A stretch of 8,293 nt of DNA from Candidatus Methanophaga sp. GoMg3.2 (GTDB taxonomy: Archaea > Halobacteriota > Syntropharchaeia > Alkanophagales > Methanospirareceae). Shown here in pieces: positions 1 to 6,346 of the stretch. The notes beneath the pieces were generated by a model. It did no database searches and was not told where the DNA came from. It was given only the letters and a program-made list of their open reading frames with translations. The stretch lies in assembly GCA_013180565.1 (NCBI GenBank), contig QBUN01000322.1, positions 1-8,293 of the forward strand, in the 5' to 3' direction. The position numbers and the translations under genes are program-made. Every line of letters begins with the position of its first letter. Within the stretch, counting starts at the first letter, position 1.

Positions 1-45
1 CTCTTCAAATACATCCAGCCCATATTCATTCACGCTTATCATCAT
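1..45 (-). CDS. N-terminus of an unidentified protein, cut by the window edge
   Basis: Reading leftward from an ATG at 45, 15 open codons run to the window edge and give MMISVNEYGLDVFEE. A second ATG follows immediately, so the true start may be one codon later. Upstream on the same strand there are purine-rich ribosome-binding candidates (GGTGG at 52-56 and AGGAG at 58-62) and an AT-rich TATA-like element near 84-93. The fragment is too short to identify the family. The order of TATA element, ribosome-binding site and ATG is the only support for a real start. Confidence 0.4.
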   Translation of the reverse strand, partial: MMISVNEYGLDVFEE

Positions 46-83
46 TCTTTTCCACCACTCCTATTACATACCATGCACCTCTA

Positions 84-93
84 TTTATTATAA
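84..93 (-). promoter_or_regulatory. Possible TATA box for the left-edge gene
   Basis: On the minus strand this reads TTATAATAAA. It lies about 40 nt before the ATG at 45, leaving room for a start site near 60 and a short leader carrying the purine-rich site at 52-62. Inference from spacing and composition only. Confidence 0.3.
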
Positions 94-108
94 TGATATG
101 GTTTTGTC

Positions 109-134
109 AAAAATCGTGTAAAAGACCAAAAAAA
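109..134 (-). terminator. T-rich termination region after the DUF460 gene
   Basis: On the minus strand, just past the TAG stop at 145-147, there is a run of seven T (128-134) followed by a second T run (109-113). Archaeal RNA polymerase commonly terminates on such T stretches without a strong hairpin. No convincing stem was seen. Confidence 0.45.
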
Positions 135-144
135 CATTAGGGGT

Positions 145-1365
145 CTATTTGAACAGTATCACCTCTTTTCTCTTCTTTCCTGCCTTCCACTCCTTCATCT
201 TCTCGTTCAGCAAATGCTGGTCCACAAAGGCGAAATCGCCATTCTCTTCCTTTAGCAGTAAAGGTATATCATCAATAGAAAAAGTGGGAATGCTAAACAC
301 AAGAAACGTATTAGTGGCGAAATGCGATAACTCTTTACCATATATTACCGCACTAATACCCTTCTTCGCTAACAGTTCCGCTGTGCTTGCCCCGCCCCCA
401 CTACCGTCCTCGAGGAATACAACGTCACCTTTTTTTAGCCCATACCGCCGATGTGCATCTAAGATTGCATCATGAGAGAAAGATTTTATCCGCTTTATCC
501 TTTTCCCGCCCTTTACTCCTCTCTTTCCTTTCAGTTCTTCTAGGAGAATCCTTAATTCTGCATTCAGCTCGTCCTTTTCTTTTAATTCTTCTCTCAGCAG
601 CACTATCTTATTGTCTCTCCGCCGTATCTCTTCTATTACTGCCATCTCCCTTCTCCCTTCAGACCTCATAGAATCGAGTTTGTGGTTTAGTCCCCTTATT
701 TTGAGTTCTTTTTCAGCGTCCATTGCCTTTAAAGAGGTCATGAGCTCTTCTAACAGCTCTATCTTCTCTTCTTTCTGCTTTATAATTCTGTGTAATTTGA
801 GGACAGTTTCGCTTTTGTCATCGCTCTTTTTCTCTTCCAGCCTTTCCTCTTTTACAACCTCTTTATTTTCCCCATCTACACTAATTAATCTGTCTATTGC
901 CTCACTTATAGAGACACCTTTAACTACCTGCGCCTTCACCTCTTCCACGTCCACTCCCGCCGGCGTCTTCTTCTGTACCTGCGAGAATTTCTTCTTATAC
1001 CGCTTTAATGCATAGACACAAGCAGCTAAAGCATCCCTCTCATGTGCATTTTTATATTCATAGCCTGCTCCCTTCGTCAGTGCAATCTTCTCCTCCAGTG
1101 ACAGGGATTCGTCTAGTTCCGGGACAAGAGAGGAGAAGATGCTGCTTATCCTTTTTACCATTGAAGGGGTGGGTGTAACGTCAGAAGCGACTATCAAAGG
1201 CTTTCCAAGCGATATTATCCGTGCTACCGCATCTGAGACAGAATAATTCTTTGAGCTAAATACGTCTATTGGTCTTCCCTCAAGGTCGAGCATGGCAACT
1301 CCTATCGTGGTACCGGGATCTATGCCAACGATGGTGTAGCTTCGTTTTATGGATGAGTATGCCAT
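145..1365 (-). CDS. DUF460 archaeal protein: RNase H-like domain, coiled coil, C-terminal domain
   Basis: 406 aa from the ATG at 1365. The N-terminal part (about residues 10-125) has the DUF460 signature: VGIDPGTTIGVAML with Asp16, ASDVTP with Asp62, and NAHERDALAA with Glu109 and Asp111. This arrangement resembles the acidic residues of RuvC/RNase H-fold nucleases, so nucleic acid cleavage or binding is plausible but unproven. Residues about 167-280 are almost continuous charged heptad-like sequence, predicted as a long coiled coil. A basic linker (GKRGVKGGKRIKRIK) leads to a globular C-terminal domain with a glycine-rich turn (EDGSGGGAS, about 319-327). An in-frame TTG at 1398 would add 11 residues but falls inside the AT-rich promoter, so ATG 1365 is preferred. 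There is no clear Shine-Dalgarno, suggesting a very short leader. The biological role is unknown. Divergent from the phosphodiesterase-like gene. Confidence 0.85.
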   Translation of the reverse strand: MAYSSIKRSYTIVGIDPGTTIGVAMLDLEGRPIDVFSSKNYSVSDAVARIISLGKPLIVASDVTPTPSMVKRISSIFSSLVPELDESLSLEEKIALTKGAGYEYKNAHERDALAACVYALKRYKKKFSQVQKKTPAGVDVEEVKAQVVKGVSISEAIDRLISVDGENKEVVKEERLEEKKSDDKSETVLKLHRIIKQKEEKIELLEELMTSLKAMDAEKELKIRGLNHKLDSMRSEGRREMAVIEEIRRRDNKIVLLREELKEKDELNAELRILLEELKGKRGVKGGKRIKRIKSFSHDAILDAHRRYGLKKGDVVFLEDGSGGGASTAELLAKKGISAVIYGKELSHFATNTFLVFSIPTFSIDDIPLLLKEENGDFAFVDQHLLNEKMKEWKAGKKRKEVILFK

Positions 1366-1390
1366 CTGCTTATTTTTTAAAATCCGATTA

Positions 1391-1435
1391 CTATACAAGT
1401 ATAATATTACTTATTTATGGTAGAGATGGGAGAGG
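1391..1435. promoter_or_regulatory. Shared divergent promoter region with a ribosome-binding site on the plus strand
   Basis: The gap between the divergent starts at 1365 and 1441 contains an AT-rich block (about 1391-1418) with TATA-like sequence readable on both strands, for example GTATAATA at 1399-1406 on the plus strand. On the plus strand a purine run GGGAGAGGA (1428-1436) ends four bases before the ATG at 1441 and is a good ribosome-binding site. On the minus strand the same block could place a start site about 12 nt before the ATG at 1365. Exact boxes are inferred. Confidence 0.4.
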
Positions 1436-1440
1436 AATGA

Positions 1441-1767
1441 ATGAAACTGGGAATAATCGCAGATACTCATGATGATCTCGAAGCAATAGAAAAAGTGGTA
1501 GGGGAGCTATATGAAGACCCTCATGACTTTGAACTTGCCAGGAAGAAGCTAATTGTGATGCATAAACCAAAGATAGTGGAGGCGTTAGCTGTATCGGGCG
1601 CTTATGATATGGTGATATATGGGTATACACATAAAGCGGAGATAGAGAAGAAAGAGGATAAAGCGTTGATGATAAATCCCGGAGAATGCCGCGGGCGCCT
1701 CACGAGAAGGAGAACGGTTGCCATACACGATTTAGAGAAGGATGAGGCGAAGATAGAGCAAGTGTAA
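1441..1767 (+). CDS. YfcE/MJ0936-type metallophosphoesterase with the central region deleted
   Basis: 108 aa, against roughly 160-170 aa usual for this calcineurin-like phosphodiesterase family. The N-terminus MKLGIIADTHDDLEAI matches the first metal-binding motif (Asp8, His10). The C-terminal half, from KKLIVMH through AYDMVIYGYTH and MINPGECRGRLT to the end, aligns with the family from memory. Between about residues 24 and 33 the text jumps directly from the first helix to the late strand, so the segments normally carrying the GD and GN(N/H)D motifs are absent. In addition the usual GHTH is GYTH (Tyr62, His64) and the HGH region reads MHKP (His41). With at least two ligands missing and one replaced, metal-dependent phosphodiesterase activity is unlikely. 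The reading frame is clean and has a good ribosome-binding site, so a small expressed protein remains possible; early decay or a sequence-assembly deletion are alternatives. Confidence 0.75.
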   Translation: MKLGIIADTHDDLEAIEKVVGELYEDPHDFELARKKLIVMHKPKIVEALAVSGAYDMVIYGYTHKAEIEKKEDKALMINPGECRGRLTRRRTVAIHDLEKDEAKIEQV

Positions 1768-1814
1768 AAATCATGAAAAAAGCGCAAATTATTTATAATG
1801 ATAACTCAAACCCA

Positions 1815-1852
1815 TATAAAAAGGAAGATTAGTAAATAATATGTAAGGAGGA
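1815..1852 (+). promoter_or_regulatory. hdrCB promoter and ribosome-binding site
   Basis: A TATA-like TATAAAAA at 1815-1822 lies about 20-25 nt before a strong ribosome-binding site AAGGAGGA (1845-1852), which ends 8 nt before the hdrC ATG. A second AT-rich candidate, TTTATAAT (about 1792-1799), could serve a start site further upstream. Positions are from motif and spacing only. Confidence 0.5.
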
Positions 1853-1860
1853 ATACTCAA

Positions 1861-2424
1861 ATGGGAACGTTATATGAAGACATAATTGATTATGGTGGAG
1901 AGGTTTTTGGCAAGGAGCATTTAGAAACGCTCAGGGAGTGCGTACAATGCGGTAAGTGCACTGGCGGCTGTCCCTCCGGGAGGAACACGGCGTTCAGGAC
2001 GAGAAAGCTAATGCAGATGGCTCTGGTGGATATGCGTGAGGAGATTTTTAACGCCCCCGAATTGTGGTTCTGCTCAACTTGTTACACCTGTTATGAAAGA
2101 TGCCCAAAAGGTGTAAAAGTGACAGACATAATAAGAACAATAAGGAACTTGGCGGCGAAGGAGGGGCACATGTCTGTTCCACACAGGATGATTGGCGTTT
2201 ATGTGCTAAAAACAGGTCATGCAGTGCCGATCGGTCCTGCTCAGATGGAACTGAGGGAAGCGGTAGGTCTCGAGTCGCAGCCGCCGACTGCGCAACATCC
2301 TCAAAACAAAGAGCAACTGGAGCAGGTGCAGACAATATTCAAGACGACGGGCTATGACGCGATGATTGATTTTGATTGGGACACGATGAACTTAAAAGGG
2401 ATGGATAAAGGGGGTAAAAAATGA
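1861..2424 (+). CDS. hdrC: Heterodisulfide reductase subunit C
   Basis: 187 aa iron-sulfur electron-transfer subunit. Two complete 4Fe-4S motifs are visible: Cys27, Cys30, Cys33, Cys37 (CVQCGKCTGGCP) and Cys71, Cys74, Cys77, Cys81 (CSTCYTCYERCP). The sequence after the second cluster (VTDIIRTIRNLA, then HAVPIGPAQMELREAVGL) is characteristic of HdrC, not of the longer GlpC/SdhB-like proteins. In the known cytoplasmic HdrABC complex, HdrC passes electrons from the flavin subunit HdrA to HdrB for reduction of the CoM-S-S-CoB heterodisulfide; in methane- or alkane-oxidising archaea the flow may be reversed. The start is set by an excellent ribosome-binding site 8 nt upstream. The stop overlaps the hdrB start by 4 nt (ATGA), indicating translational coupling. 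No hdrA lies in the window. Confidence 0.93.
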   Translation: MGTLYEDIIDYGGEVFGKEHLETLRECVQCGKCTGGCPSGRNTAFRTRKLMQMALVDMREEIFNAPELWFCSTCYTCYERCPKGVKVTDIIRTIRNLAAKEGHMSVPHRMIGVYVLKTGHAVPIGPAQMELREAVGLESQPPTAQHPQNKEQLEQVQTIFKTTGYDAMIDFDWDTMNLKGMDKGGKK

Positions 2425-3311
2425 CGGAACATCCAACGGAATATGCTTATTTCCTCGGTTGTATTACGCCCAACAGGTATCCGGGGATAGAAGCGGCAAC
2501 GAAGAAGATATTTAAAGAGTTTGGGATAGAGACGAAGGAGATGGTGGGTGCGTCGTGCTGTCCAGCGCCGGGAGTCTTTGGCTCTTTTGACATGCATACG
2601 TGGCTGCCGGTAGCAGCGCGGAATCTCGCTATTGCGGAAGAGATGGATCTCGAAATATATGTAACGTGTAATGGTTGTTACGGATCACTTCAGGAAGCAG
2701 ACCATTTACTGAAAGGGAATCCAAAGTTAAAGGAGCAGACCAATAAGATATTAGGTGAATTTGGTAGAGAATTTAAAGGGACTACAAAAGTGAACCATTC
2801 AATTGTGGTTCTTCACGACTTTATTGGTTTGGACAAGCTGAAGGAGCGTATAACGAAACCGATGAACGATGTGAATGTAGCGGTGCATTACGGCTGCCAT
2901 TTCCTCAAACCACGAGAGGTGCGTGGACACGGGTCTTCGGAAACTCCCTATATCCTGGAGGATCTTGTAAAGGTAACGGGTGCAAAAGACGTAGATTATA
3001 AGGATAAATTGATGTGCTGTGGTGCTGGTGGCGGAAACCGAACTGCTGACTCAGTTCAATCTCTGGAATGGATGCGTCAGAAGCTGGTGAGTGCGATGGA
3101 AGTAGGCTGTGATTGCATGGTTCATCCCTGTGCGTTCTGCCATTTGCAACTGGATAGAGGTCAAGCGGAGATGGAGAAGGCTTTCGGCGTATTCTTTAAT
3201 TTCCCAATACTATTCGCCACGCAGTTCCTCGGGCTTGCAATGGGACTCAGCGAAAAAGAAGTGGGATTGGACGCACAAACGACTAAAATGCCAGAGAAAT
3301 TACTAAAATAA
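2421..3311 (+). CDS. hdrB: Heterodisulfide reductase subunit B (CCG-domain catalytic subunit)
   Basis: 296 aa, the usual HdrB length. Both cysteine-rich CCG domains are complete: first Cys14, Cys46-Cys47 (GASCCPAPGVFGSFD), Cys83 and Cys86 (CNGC); second Cys159 (HYGCHFLKP), Cys199-Cys200 (MCCGAGGGNR), Cys237 and Cys240 (CAFCHLQLDRGQ). In characterised methanogen HdrB these cysteines bind two noncubane [4Fe-4S] clusters that cleave the CoM-CoB heterodisulfide. The YAYFLGCI start and the FPILFATQFLGLAMG tail also match canonical HdrB. It acts with HdrC and HdrA in the cytoplasm. It is co-transcribed with hdrC through a 4-nt overlap and followed by a T-rich terminator. All expected ligands are present, so it should be functional. 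Homologous CCG proteins occur in other electron-transfer complexes, but the overall sequence is clearly HdrB. Confidence 0.95.
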   Translation: MTEHPTEYAYFLGCITPNRYPGIEAATKKIFKEFGIETKEMVGASCCPAPGVFGSFDMHTWLPVAARNLAIAEEMDLEIYVTCNGCYGSLQEADHLLKGNPKLKEQTNKILGEFGREFKGTTKVNHSIVVLHDFIGLDKLKERITKPMNDVNVAVHYGCHFLKPREVRGHGSSETPYILEDLVKVTGAKDVDYKDKLMCCGAGGGNRTADSVQSLEWMRQKLVSAMEVGCDCMVHPCAFCHLQLDRGQAEMEKAFGVFFNFPILFATQFLGLAMGLSEKEVGLDAQTTKMPEKLLK

Positions 3312-3321
3312 TATAAAATAG

Positions 3322-3360
3322 AAAAGAAAAAATATTTTTTTTCTTCTTTTTGTTTTGTTT
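3322..3360. terminator. Bidirectional A/T-rich terminator between hdrB and the convergent small gene
   Basis: Just after the hdrB stop the plus strand has eight consecutive T (3335-3342) and further T-rich sequence to 3360. The minus strand has six T in a row opposite 3327-3332. The core AAAAAATATTTTTT is self-complementary. Two convergent transcripts (hdrCB and tuf-rpsJ-small ORF) meet here, so it likely terminates both. Confidence 0.6.
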
Positions 3361-3379
3361 AAGTGAGTTAAGAATGAAT

Positions 3380-3604
3380 TTACCAGAGTTTTGTGGGTTT
3401 AGCTAGCACTGCTTTAAATTGTCCTTTTTTCTGCCTTACAGCACGTAAATCCTTCTCCTTTTCCGTTATTTTATTTATCAGTTCTGTCCTCTGATCCTCT
3501 TCCGCTGCACTTTTAAATTCAGTTACTAAATCGCCTATATCCTTTACCAATACAGCTATTTCTTCATCCTTTTCCTTTATTTCCTCATCTGGTACTACGC
3601 TCAT
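3380..3604 (-). CDS. Small coiled-coil protein of unknown function
   Basis: 74 aa, not recognised. The sequence is highly charged (rich in Glu, Lys, Asp) with heptad-like spacing from about residue 7 to 58 and no cysteines, membrane segment or signal peptide, so a soluble helical or coiled-coil protein is predicted. The C-terminus KAVLAKPTKLW is less charged. The reality of the gene is supported by a clean reading frame, a GGAGGT ribosome-binding site at 3616-3621 (11 nt before the ATG) and its own TATA-like element near 3658-3667. It lies 70 nt downstream of rpsJ on the same strand and may also receive read-through from tuf-rpsJ. No function can be assigned. Confidence 0.65.
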   Translation of the reverse strand: MSVVPDEEIKEKDEEIAVLVKDIGDLVTEFKSAAEEDQRTELINKITEKEKDLRAVRQKKGQFKAVLAKPTKLW

Positions 3605-3615
3605 TTTACATTACT

Positions 3616-3667
3616 ACCTCCATTTATGTTATAAATGCAAGATATGATACTGCCAGCATTTATATCT
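3616..3667 (-). promoter_or_regulatory. TATA box and ribosome-binding site of the small coiled-coil gene
   Basis: On the minus strand AGATATAAAT (3658-3667) resembles an archaeal TATA box; a start about 25 nt downstream would fall near 3636. The resulting leader includes GGAGGT (3616-3621). A second TATA-like stretch at 3629-3636 would place the start site past the ribosome-binding site and is less likely. Confidence 0.4.
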
Positions 3668-3674
3668 TTCTATT

Positions 3675-3986
3675 TTAGCCTTTCAATACGATCTCTATAT
3701 GGACATCTTTGGGTATGGGTATGCGCATAAGTTGCCGCAGAGCTCTTTCATCTGCTTCTATGTCTATCAACCGCTTATGTATGCGCATTTCCCAATGATC
3801 CCATGTAGGGGACCCTTCACCATCCGGGCTTTTTCTACACGGAACCTTCAGCTTCTTTGTGGGAAGAGGAATGGGACCAGACATTCTAACACCAGTGGTC
3901 TCAACGATCTTTTTTACTTGATGGCATATCTCATCCAATTTCATATGGTCTATACTCGATAGTTTTATCCGTGCCTTTTGATTCAT
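3675..3986 (-). CDS. rpsJ: 30S ribosomal protein S10 (uS10)
   Basis: 103 aa, full length for archaeal S10. Recognisable segments are KARIKLSS at the start, [17 protein letters not shown] (about residues 33-49) with the S10 loop, the [15 protein letters not shown] segment (about 65-79), and the [13 protein letters not shown] end. S10 is part of the head of the small ribosomal subunit. It lies 28 nt after tuf on the same strand, the conserved archaeal order tuf-rpsJ, so the two are almost certainly co-transcribed. A purine-rich AAGAGGGA (3992-3999 on the minus strand) lies shortly before the ATG. Nothing unusual was seen. Confidence 0.96.
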   Translation of the reverse strand: MNQKARIKLSSIDHMKLDEICHQVKKIVETTGVRMSGPIPLPTKKLKVPCRKSPDGEGSPTWDHWEMRIHKRLIDIEADERALRQLMRIPIPKDVHIEIVLKG

Positions 3987-4014
3987 TTTGTTCCCTCTTC
4001 CTGCTAGCCTTGCT

Positions 4015-5280
4015 TTATTTCTCCTTTAGGTCTATTACCATACCTGCAGCAACTGTTTGCCCCATGTCCCGGACTGCAAACCTGCCGAGCTGTGGTATCT
4101 CCTTTACACGCTCGATGACTAAAGGTCTTGTCGGTTTTACTTTTATGATAGCGGCATCGCCCGCTTTTATAAAGTCCGGGTTTTCTTCCACTGTCGCTCC
4201 TGTCTTAGGGTCCATCTTCTTAGTAATTTCTAGTATCGTAGCAGCGACCTGCGCAGTGTGGGTATGGAAAACCGGGGTATATCCAGCGGTAATTGCACTT
4301 GGATGCTGGAGTACAACTATCTGTGCCGTGAACTCATCAACAATCGTTGGCGGGTTATCCACATGCCCACAAACATCACCTCGCCTTATCTCTGTCCTGC
4401 TTATTCCGCGAACATTCCAGCCGATGTTGTCACCGGGGATAGCTTCTTCGATCTCCTCATGGTGCATCTCTATTGTTTTCACCTCTCCTTTCGCAGCAGG
4501 CGGGTTGAAGATCACGGTGTCTCCTTTCTTCATCTTTCCTGTCTCCACTCGCCCTACAGGCACGGTCCCTACACCGGTTATTGTATATACATCTTGCACT
4601 GGTATTCTAAGCGGAAGATTAACAGGCTTATCCGGCACTTTCATGAGGTCTAACGCTTCTAAAAGCGTAGGCCCGTCGAACCAGGTCTCTTTGTCACTCT
4701 TCTTCGTTAAATTCACACCATCAAGTGCGGAAACGGGAATAAAGATGACGTGCTCCTCCTTGTAGCCCACCAGCCCTAGAAGTGCTAGTAGCTCCTTTTT
4801 TAACTCCTCATAGCGCTTCTGATCGTAATTCACACGGTCCATTTTATTTATAGCTATGATCAACTGAGTCACACCCAAAGTTCTGGATAAGAATACGTGC
4901 TCCTTCGTCTGAGCCATTATACCGTCCTTAGCATCTACTACCAACACCGCTGCATCAGCCTGTGATGTCCCGGTGATCATGTTCTTTACGAAATCCCTGT
5001 GTCCAGGGCAATCCACAATCGTATAATAATACTTTTTAGTATCAAACCTTTGGTGGGCAACATCTATTGTTATTCCCCTCTCCCTTTCATCCGCCAAAGT
5101 ATCCATCACCCAGGCATACTCGAAAGTCGCTTTTCCTATCTCTGCTGCCTTTTTCCTGTACTCTTCTATTACATGAGGATCTATCGCTCCTGCCTCTGTT
5201 AGCAACCGACCCAACAGTGTTGACTTGCCGTGGTCAATATGCCCAATCATTGCCAGATTCATATGCTCTTTCTCTGCCAT
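4015..5280 (-). CDS. tuf: Translation elongation factor 1-alpha (EF-1A/EF-Tu)
   Basis: 421 aa GTPase that delivers aminoacyl-tRNA to the ribosome. All five G motifs are present: GHIDHGKST (13-21), RGIT (68-71), DCPGH (90-94), NKMD (145-148) and SAL (184-186). Domains 2 and 3 follow, with typical segments [29 protein letters not shown] and a C-terminal [16 protein letters not shown]. Length and insertions are those of archaeal/eukaryotic EF-1A, not bacterial EF-Tu, which supports an archaeal source. The start ATG has an SD-like GGAGG (5293-5297) and a plausible TATA box upstream. The gene heads a tuf-rpsJ unit without rpsL, rpsG or fusA directly upstream; instead a divergent DUF89 gene begins 163 nt away. 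Confidence 0.97.
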   Translation of the reverse strand: MAEKEHMNLAMIGHIDHGKSTLLGRLLTEAGAIDPHVIEEYRKKAAEIGKATFEYAWVMDTLADERERGITIDVAHQRFDTKKYYYTIVDCPGHRDFVKNMITGTSQADAAVLVVDAKDGIMAQTKEHVFLSRTLGVTQLIIAINKMDRVNYDQKRYEELKKELLALLGLVGYKEEHVIFIPVSALDGVNLTKKSDKETWFDGPTLLEALDLMKVPDKPVNLPLRIPVQDVYTITGVGTVPVGRVETGKMKKGDTVIFNPPAAKGEVKTIEMHHEEIEEAIPGDNIGWNVRGISRTEIRRGDVCGHVDNPPTIVDEFTAQIVVLQHPSAITAGYTPVFHTHTAQVAATILEITKKMDPKTGATVEENPDFIKAGDAAIIKVKPTRPLVIERVKEIPQLGRFAVRDMGQTVAAGMVIDLKEK

Positions 5281-5292
5281 CTTTTCCTTTTT

Positions 5293-5327
5293 CCTCCTTC
5301 TTCTTCTTCTAATCTGTAACCTATAAA
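5293..5327 (-). promoter_or_regulatory. tuf promoter and ribosome-binding site
   Basis: On the minus strand TTTATA (5322-5327) would direct initiation near 5300, giving a leader of about 20 nt that includes GGAGG (5293-5297). Inferred from spacing. Confidence 0.45.
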
Positions 5328-5419
5328 CTATCTCTTTTTTATCCTCTTTTACTATAGCTTAAATGTTTATTTCTATCTTATTTATTATTGTATGAGGTAT
5401 TCAAATTTGTGATGGCACA

Positions 5420-5427
5420 TTTTAAAG
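5420..5427 (+). promoter_or_regulatory. Possible TATA box for the DUF89-acyl-CoA dehydrogenase pair
   Basis: TTTTAAAG is centred about 20-24 nt before the ATG at 5444, the spacing expected for a leaderless archaeal transcript. There is no good ribosome-binding site before that ATG, which agrees with leaderless initiation. Weak evidence. Confidence 0.3.
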
Positions 5428-5443
5428 TTTGAACAAACAGGAA

Positions 5444-6334
5444 ATGAAGCTTAAATCCGACTGTATCCCTTGCTTGGTAGAAAGGACAAGATATGAGTGT
5501 GATATGCTATTTGAGGATGATAGAGAAAAGATACTTGTGCTGAGGGATTTTATTGCTTTCCTTTTTGAGCATCTCGAAGGTGAACTGAACGCGCCTGTTT
5601 TTTTTGGCACCGCGAGGGAGAGATTATTAAAGAGGCGAAGTGGCGTGGAAGACCCTCATGAATTGGTAAAACGGCGAAGTAACAAAGTAGCAAAAGGGTT
5701 GCTTTTAGAAGCGTATACATTTTACAATGCGGCAAGAGATAAACTAGAAGCGTTGATACGGATAGCGGCAGCGGCGAATTCAATGGAATACGGCGTAAAA
5801 GGGTATTTATACAGCGATGAAATTTTTAGGCGCGATTTCTTGCGGACTTTAAACGAGAAACTTAATTGGGATAGGAGCGTGATTTTAGCTGCTATAAATA
5901 GCCGAGACCGGTTGATATATCTAACGGATAATGCAGGCGAGGTATTTTTCGATGTGTTTGTGATAAGGGAGTTGATAAAAATGGGTAAAGAGGTGATTGT
6001 GTCGCCGAAGAGCGCACCTGTTATAAACGATGCAACGATAGAAGATCTGAAGGAAGCGGGTATCTCTTCTTCCGAGGCGGGGTGTAAGATAATTCCAAGT
6101 GGCGCCTACATAGGTGTCTCATTAGAAGAAGCGGAGAGGGAGTTCATGGACGTGTTCAGCGATGATAGGTATCTGGTGATAGCGAAGGGGATGGGGAACT
6201 ACGAATCAATATCGGAGTTCGAATCGAAGTTAGATCTGAACGGCCGGTTAATATACCTCTTCAGAGCGAAATGCGAACCGATAGCGGAGGATATAGGAGT
6301 AAGACGGGGCGAACTTGTTGCTAAATTCGTGTGA
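5444..6334 (+). CDS. DUF89 (ARMT1-like) metal-dependent phosphatase
   Basis: 296 aa from the ATG at 5444. The N-terminal SDCIPC motif (Cys7, Cys10) marks the archaeal/bacterial subfamily I of DUF89. Further conserved blocks are ANSMEYG (111-117, family GNxxDxG-like), TDNAGE (161-166, Asp162 and Asn163 metal ligands), KSAPVINDATIEDL (189-202, Asp196), KGMGNYE (248-254) and the RAKCEPIAEDIGV tail (274-286). DUF89 proteins are metal-dependent phosphatases proposed to remove damaged or excess phosphometabolites; plant and yeast members act on sugar phosphates or phosphopantetheine derivatives. The substrate here is unknown. A TTG at 5429 would add five residues, but the ATG gives the usual family start just before the CxxC. 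The stop lies 12 nt before the acyl-CoA dehydrogenase, suggesting one operon. If the substrate were a pantetheine phosphate, pairing with a CoA-thioester enzyme would make sense, but this is speculation. Confidence 0.85.
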   Translation: MKLKSDCIPCLVERTRYECDMLFEDDREKILVLRDFIAFLFEHLEGELNAPVFFGTARERLLKRRSGVEDPHELVKRRSNKVAKGLLLEAYTFYNAARDKLEALIRIAAAANSMEYGVKGYLYSDEIFRRDFLRTLNEKLNWDRSVILAAINSRDRLIYLTDNAGEVFFDVFVIRELIKMGKEVIVSPKSAPVINDATIEDLKEAGISSSEAGCKIIPSGAYIGVSLEEAEREFMDVFSDDRYLVIAKGMGNYESISEFESKLDLNGRLIYLFRAKCEPIAEDIGVRRGELVAKFV

Positions 6335-6346
6335 AAAAAAAAGAAG

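Noticed and set aside
149..1015. Several plus-strand open frames across the DUF460 gene
   Set aside because: Their translations are Ser/Leu/Phe-rich antisense products of the Lys/Glu-rich coiled coil and carry no motif.
1366..1398. Upstream TTG start at 1398 for the DUF460 gene
   Set aside because: It lies inside the AT-rich divergent promoter, has no ribosome-binding site, and the added residues do not resemble the family; ATG 1365 is better.
2048..2357. Small open frames on both strands within hdrC
   Set aside because: They overlap the HdrC second cluster and C-terminal region and show no family features.
3971..4765. 264-codon open frame on the plus strand
   Set aside because: It is antisense to tuf, whose protein motifs are unambiguous; the plus-strand translation shows no domain.
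5429..5443. Upstream TTG start for the DUF89 gene
   Set aside because: ATG 5444 gives the usual short lead into the CxxC motif; the TTG adds only five unremarkable residues and has no ribosome-binding site.
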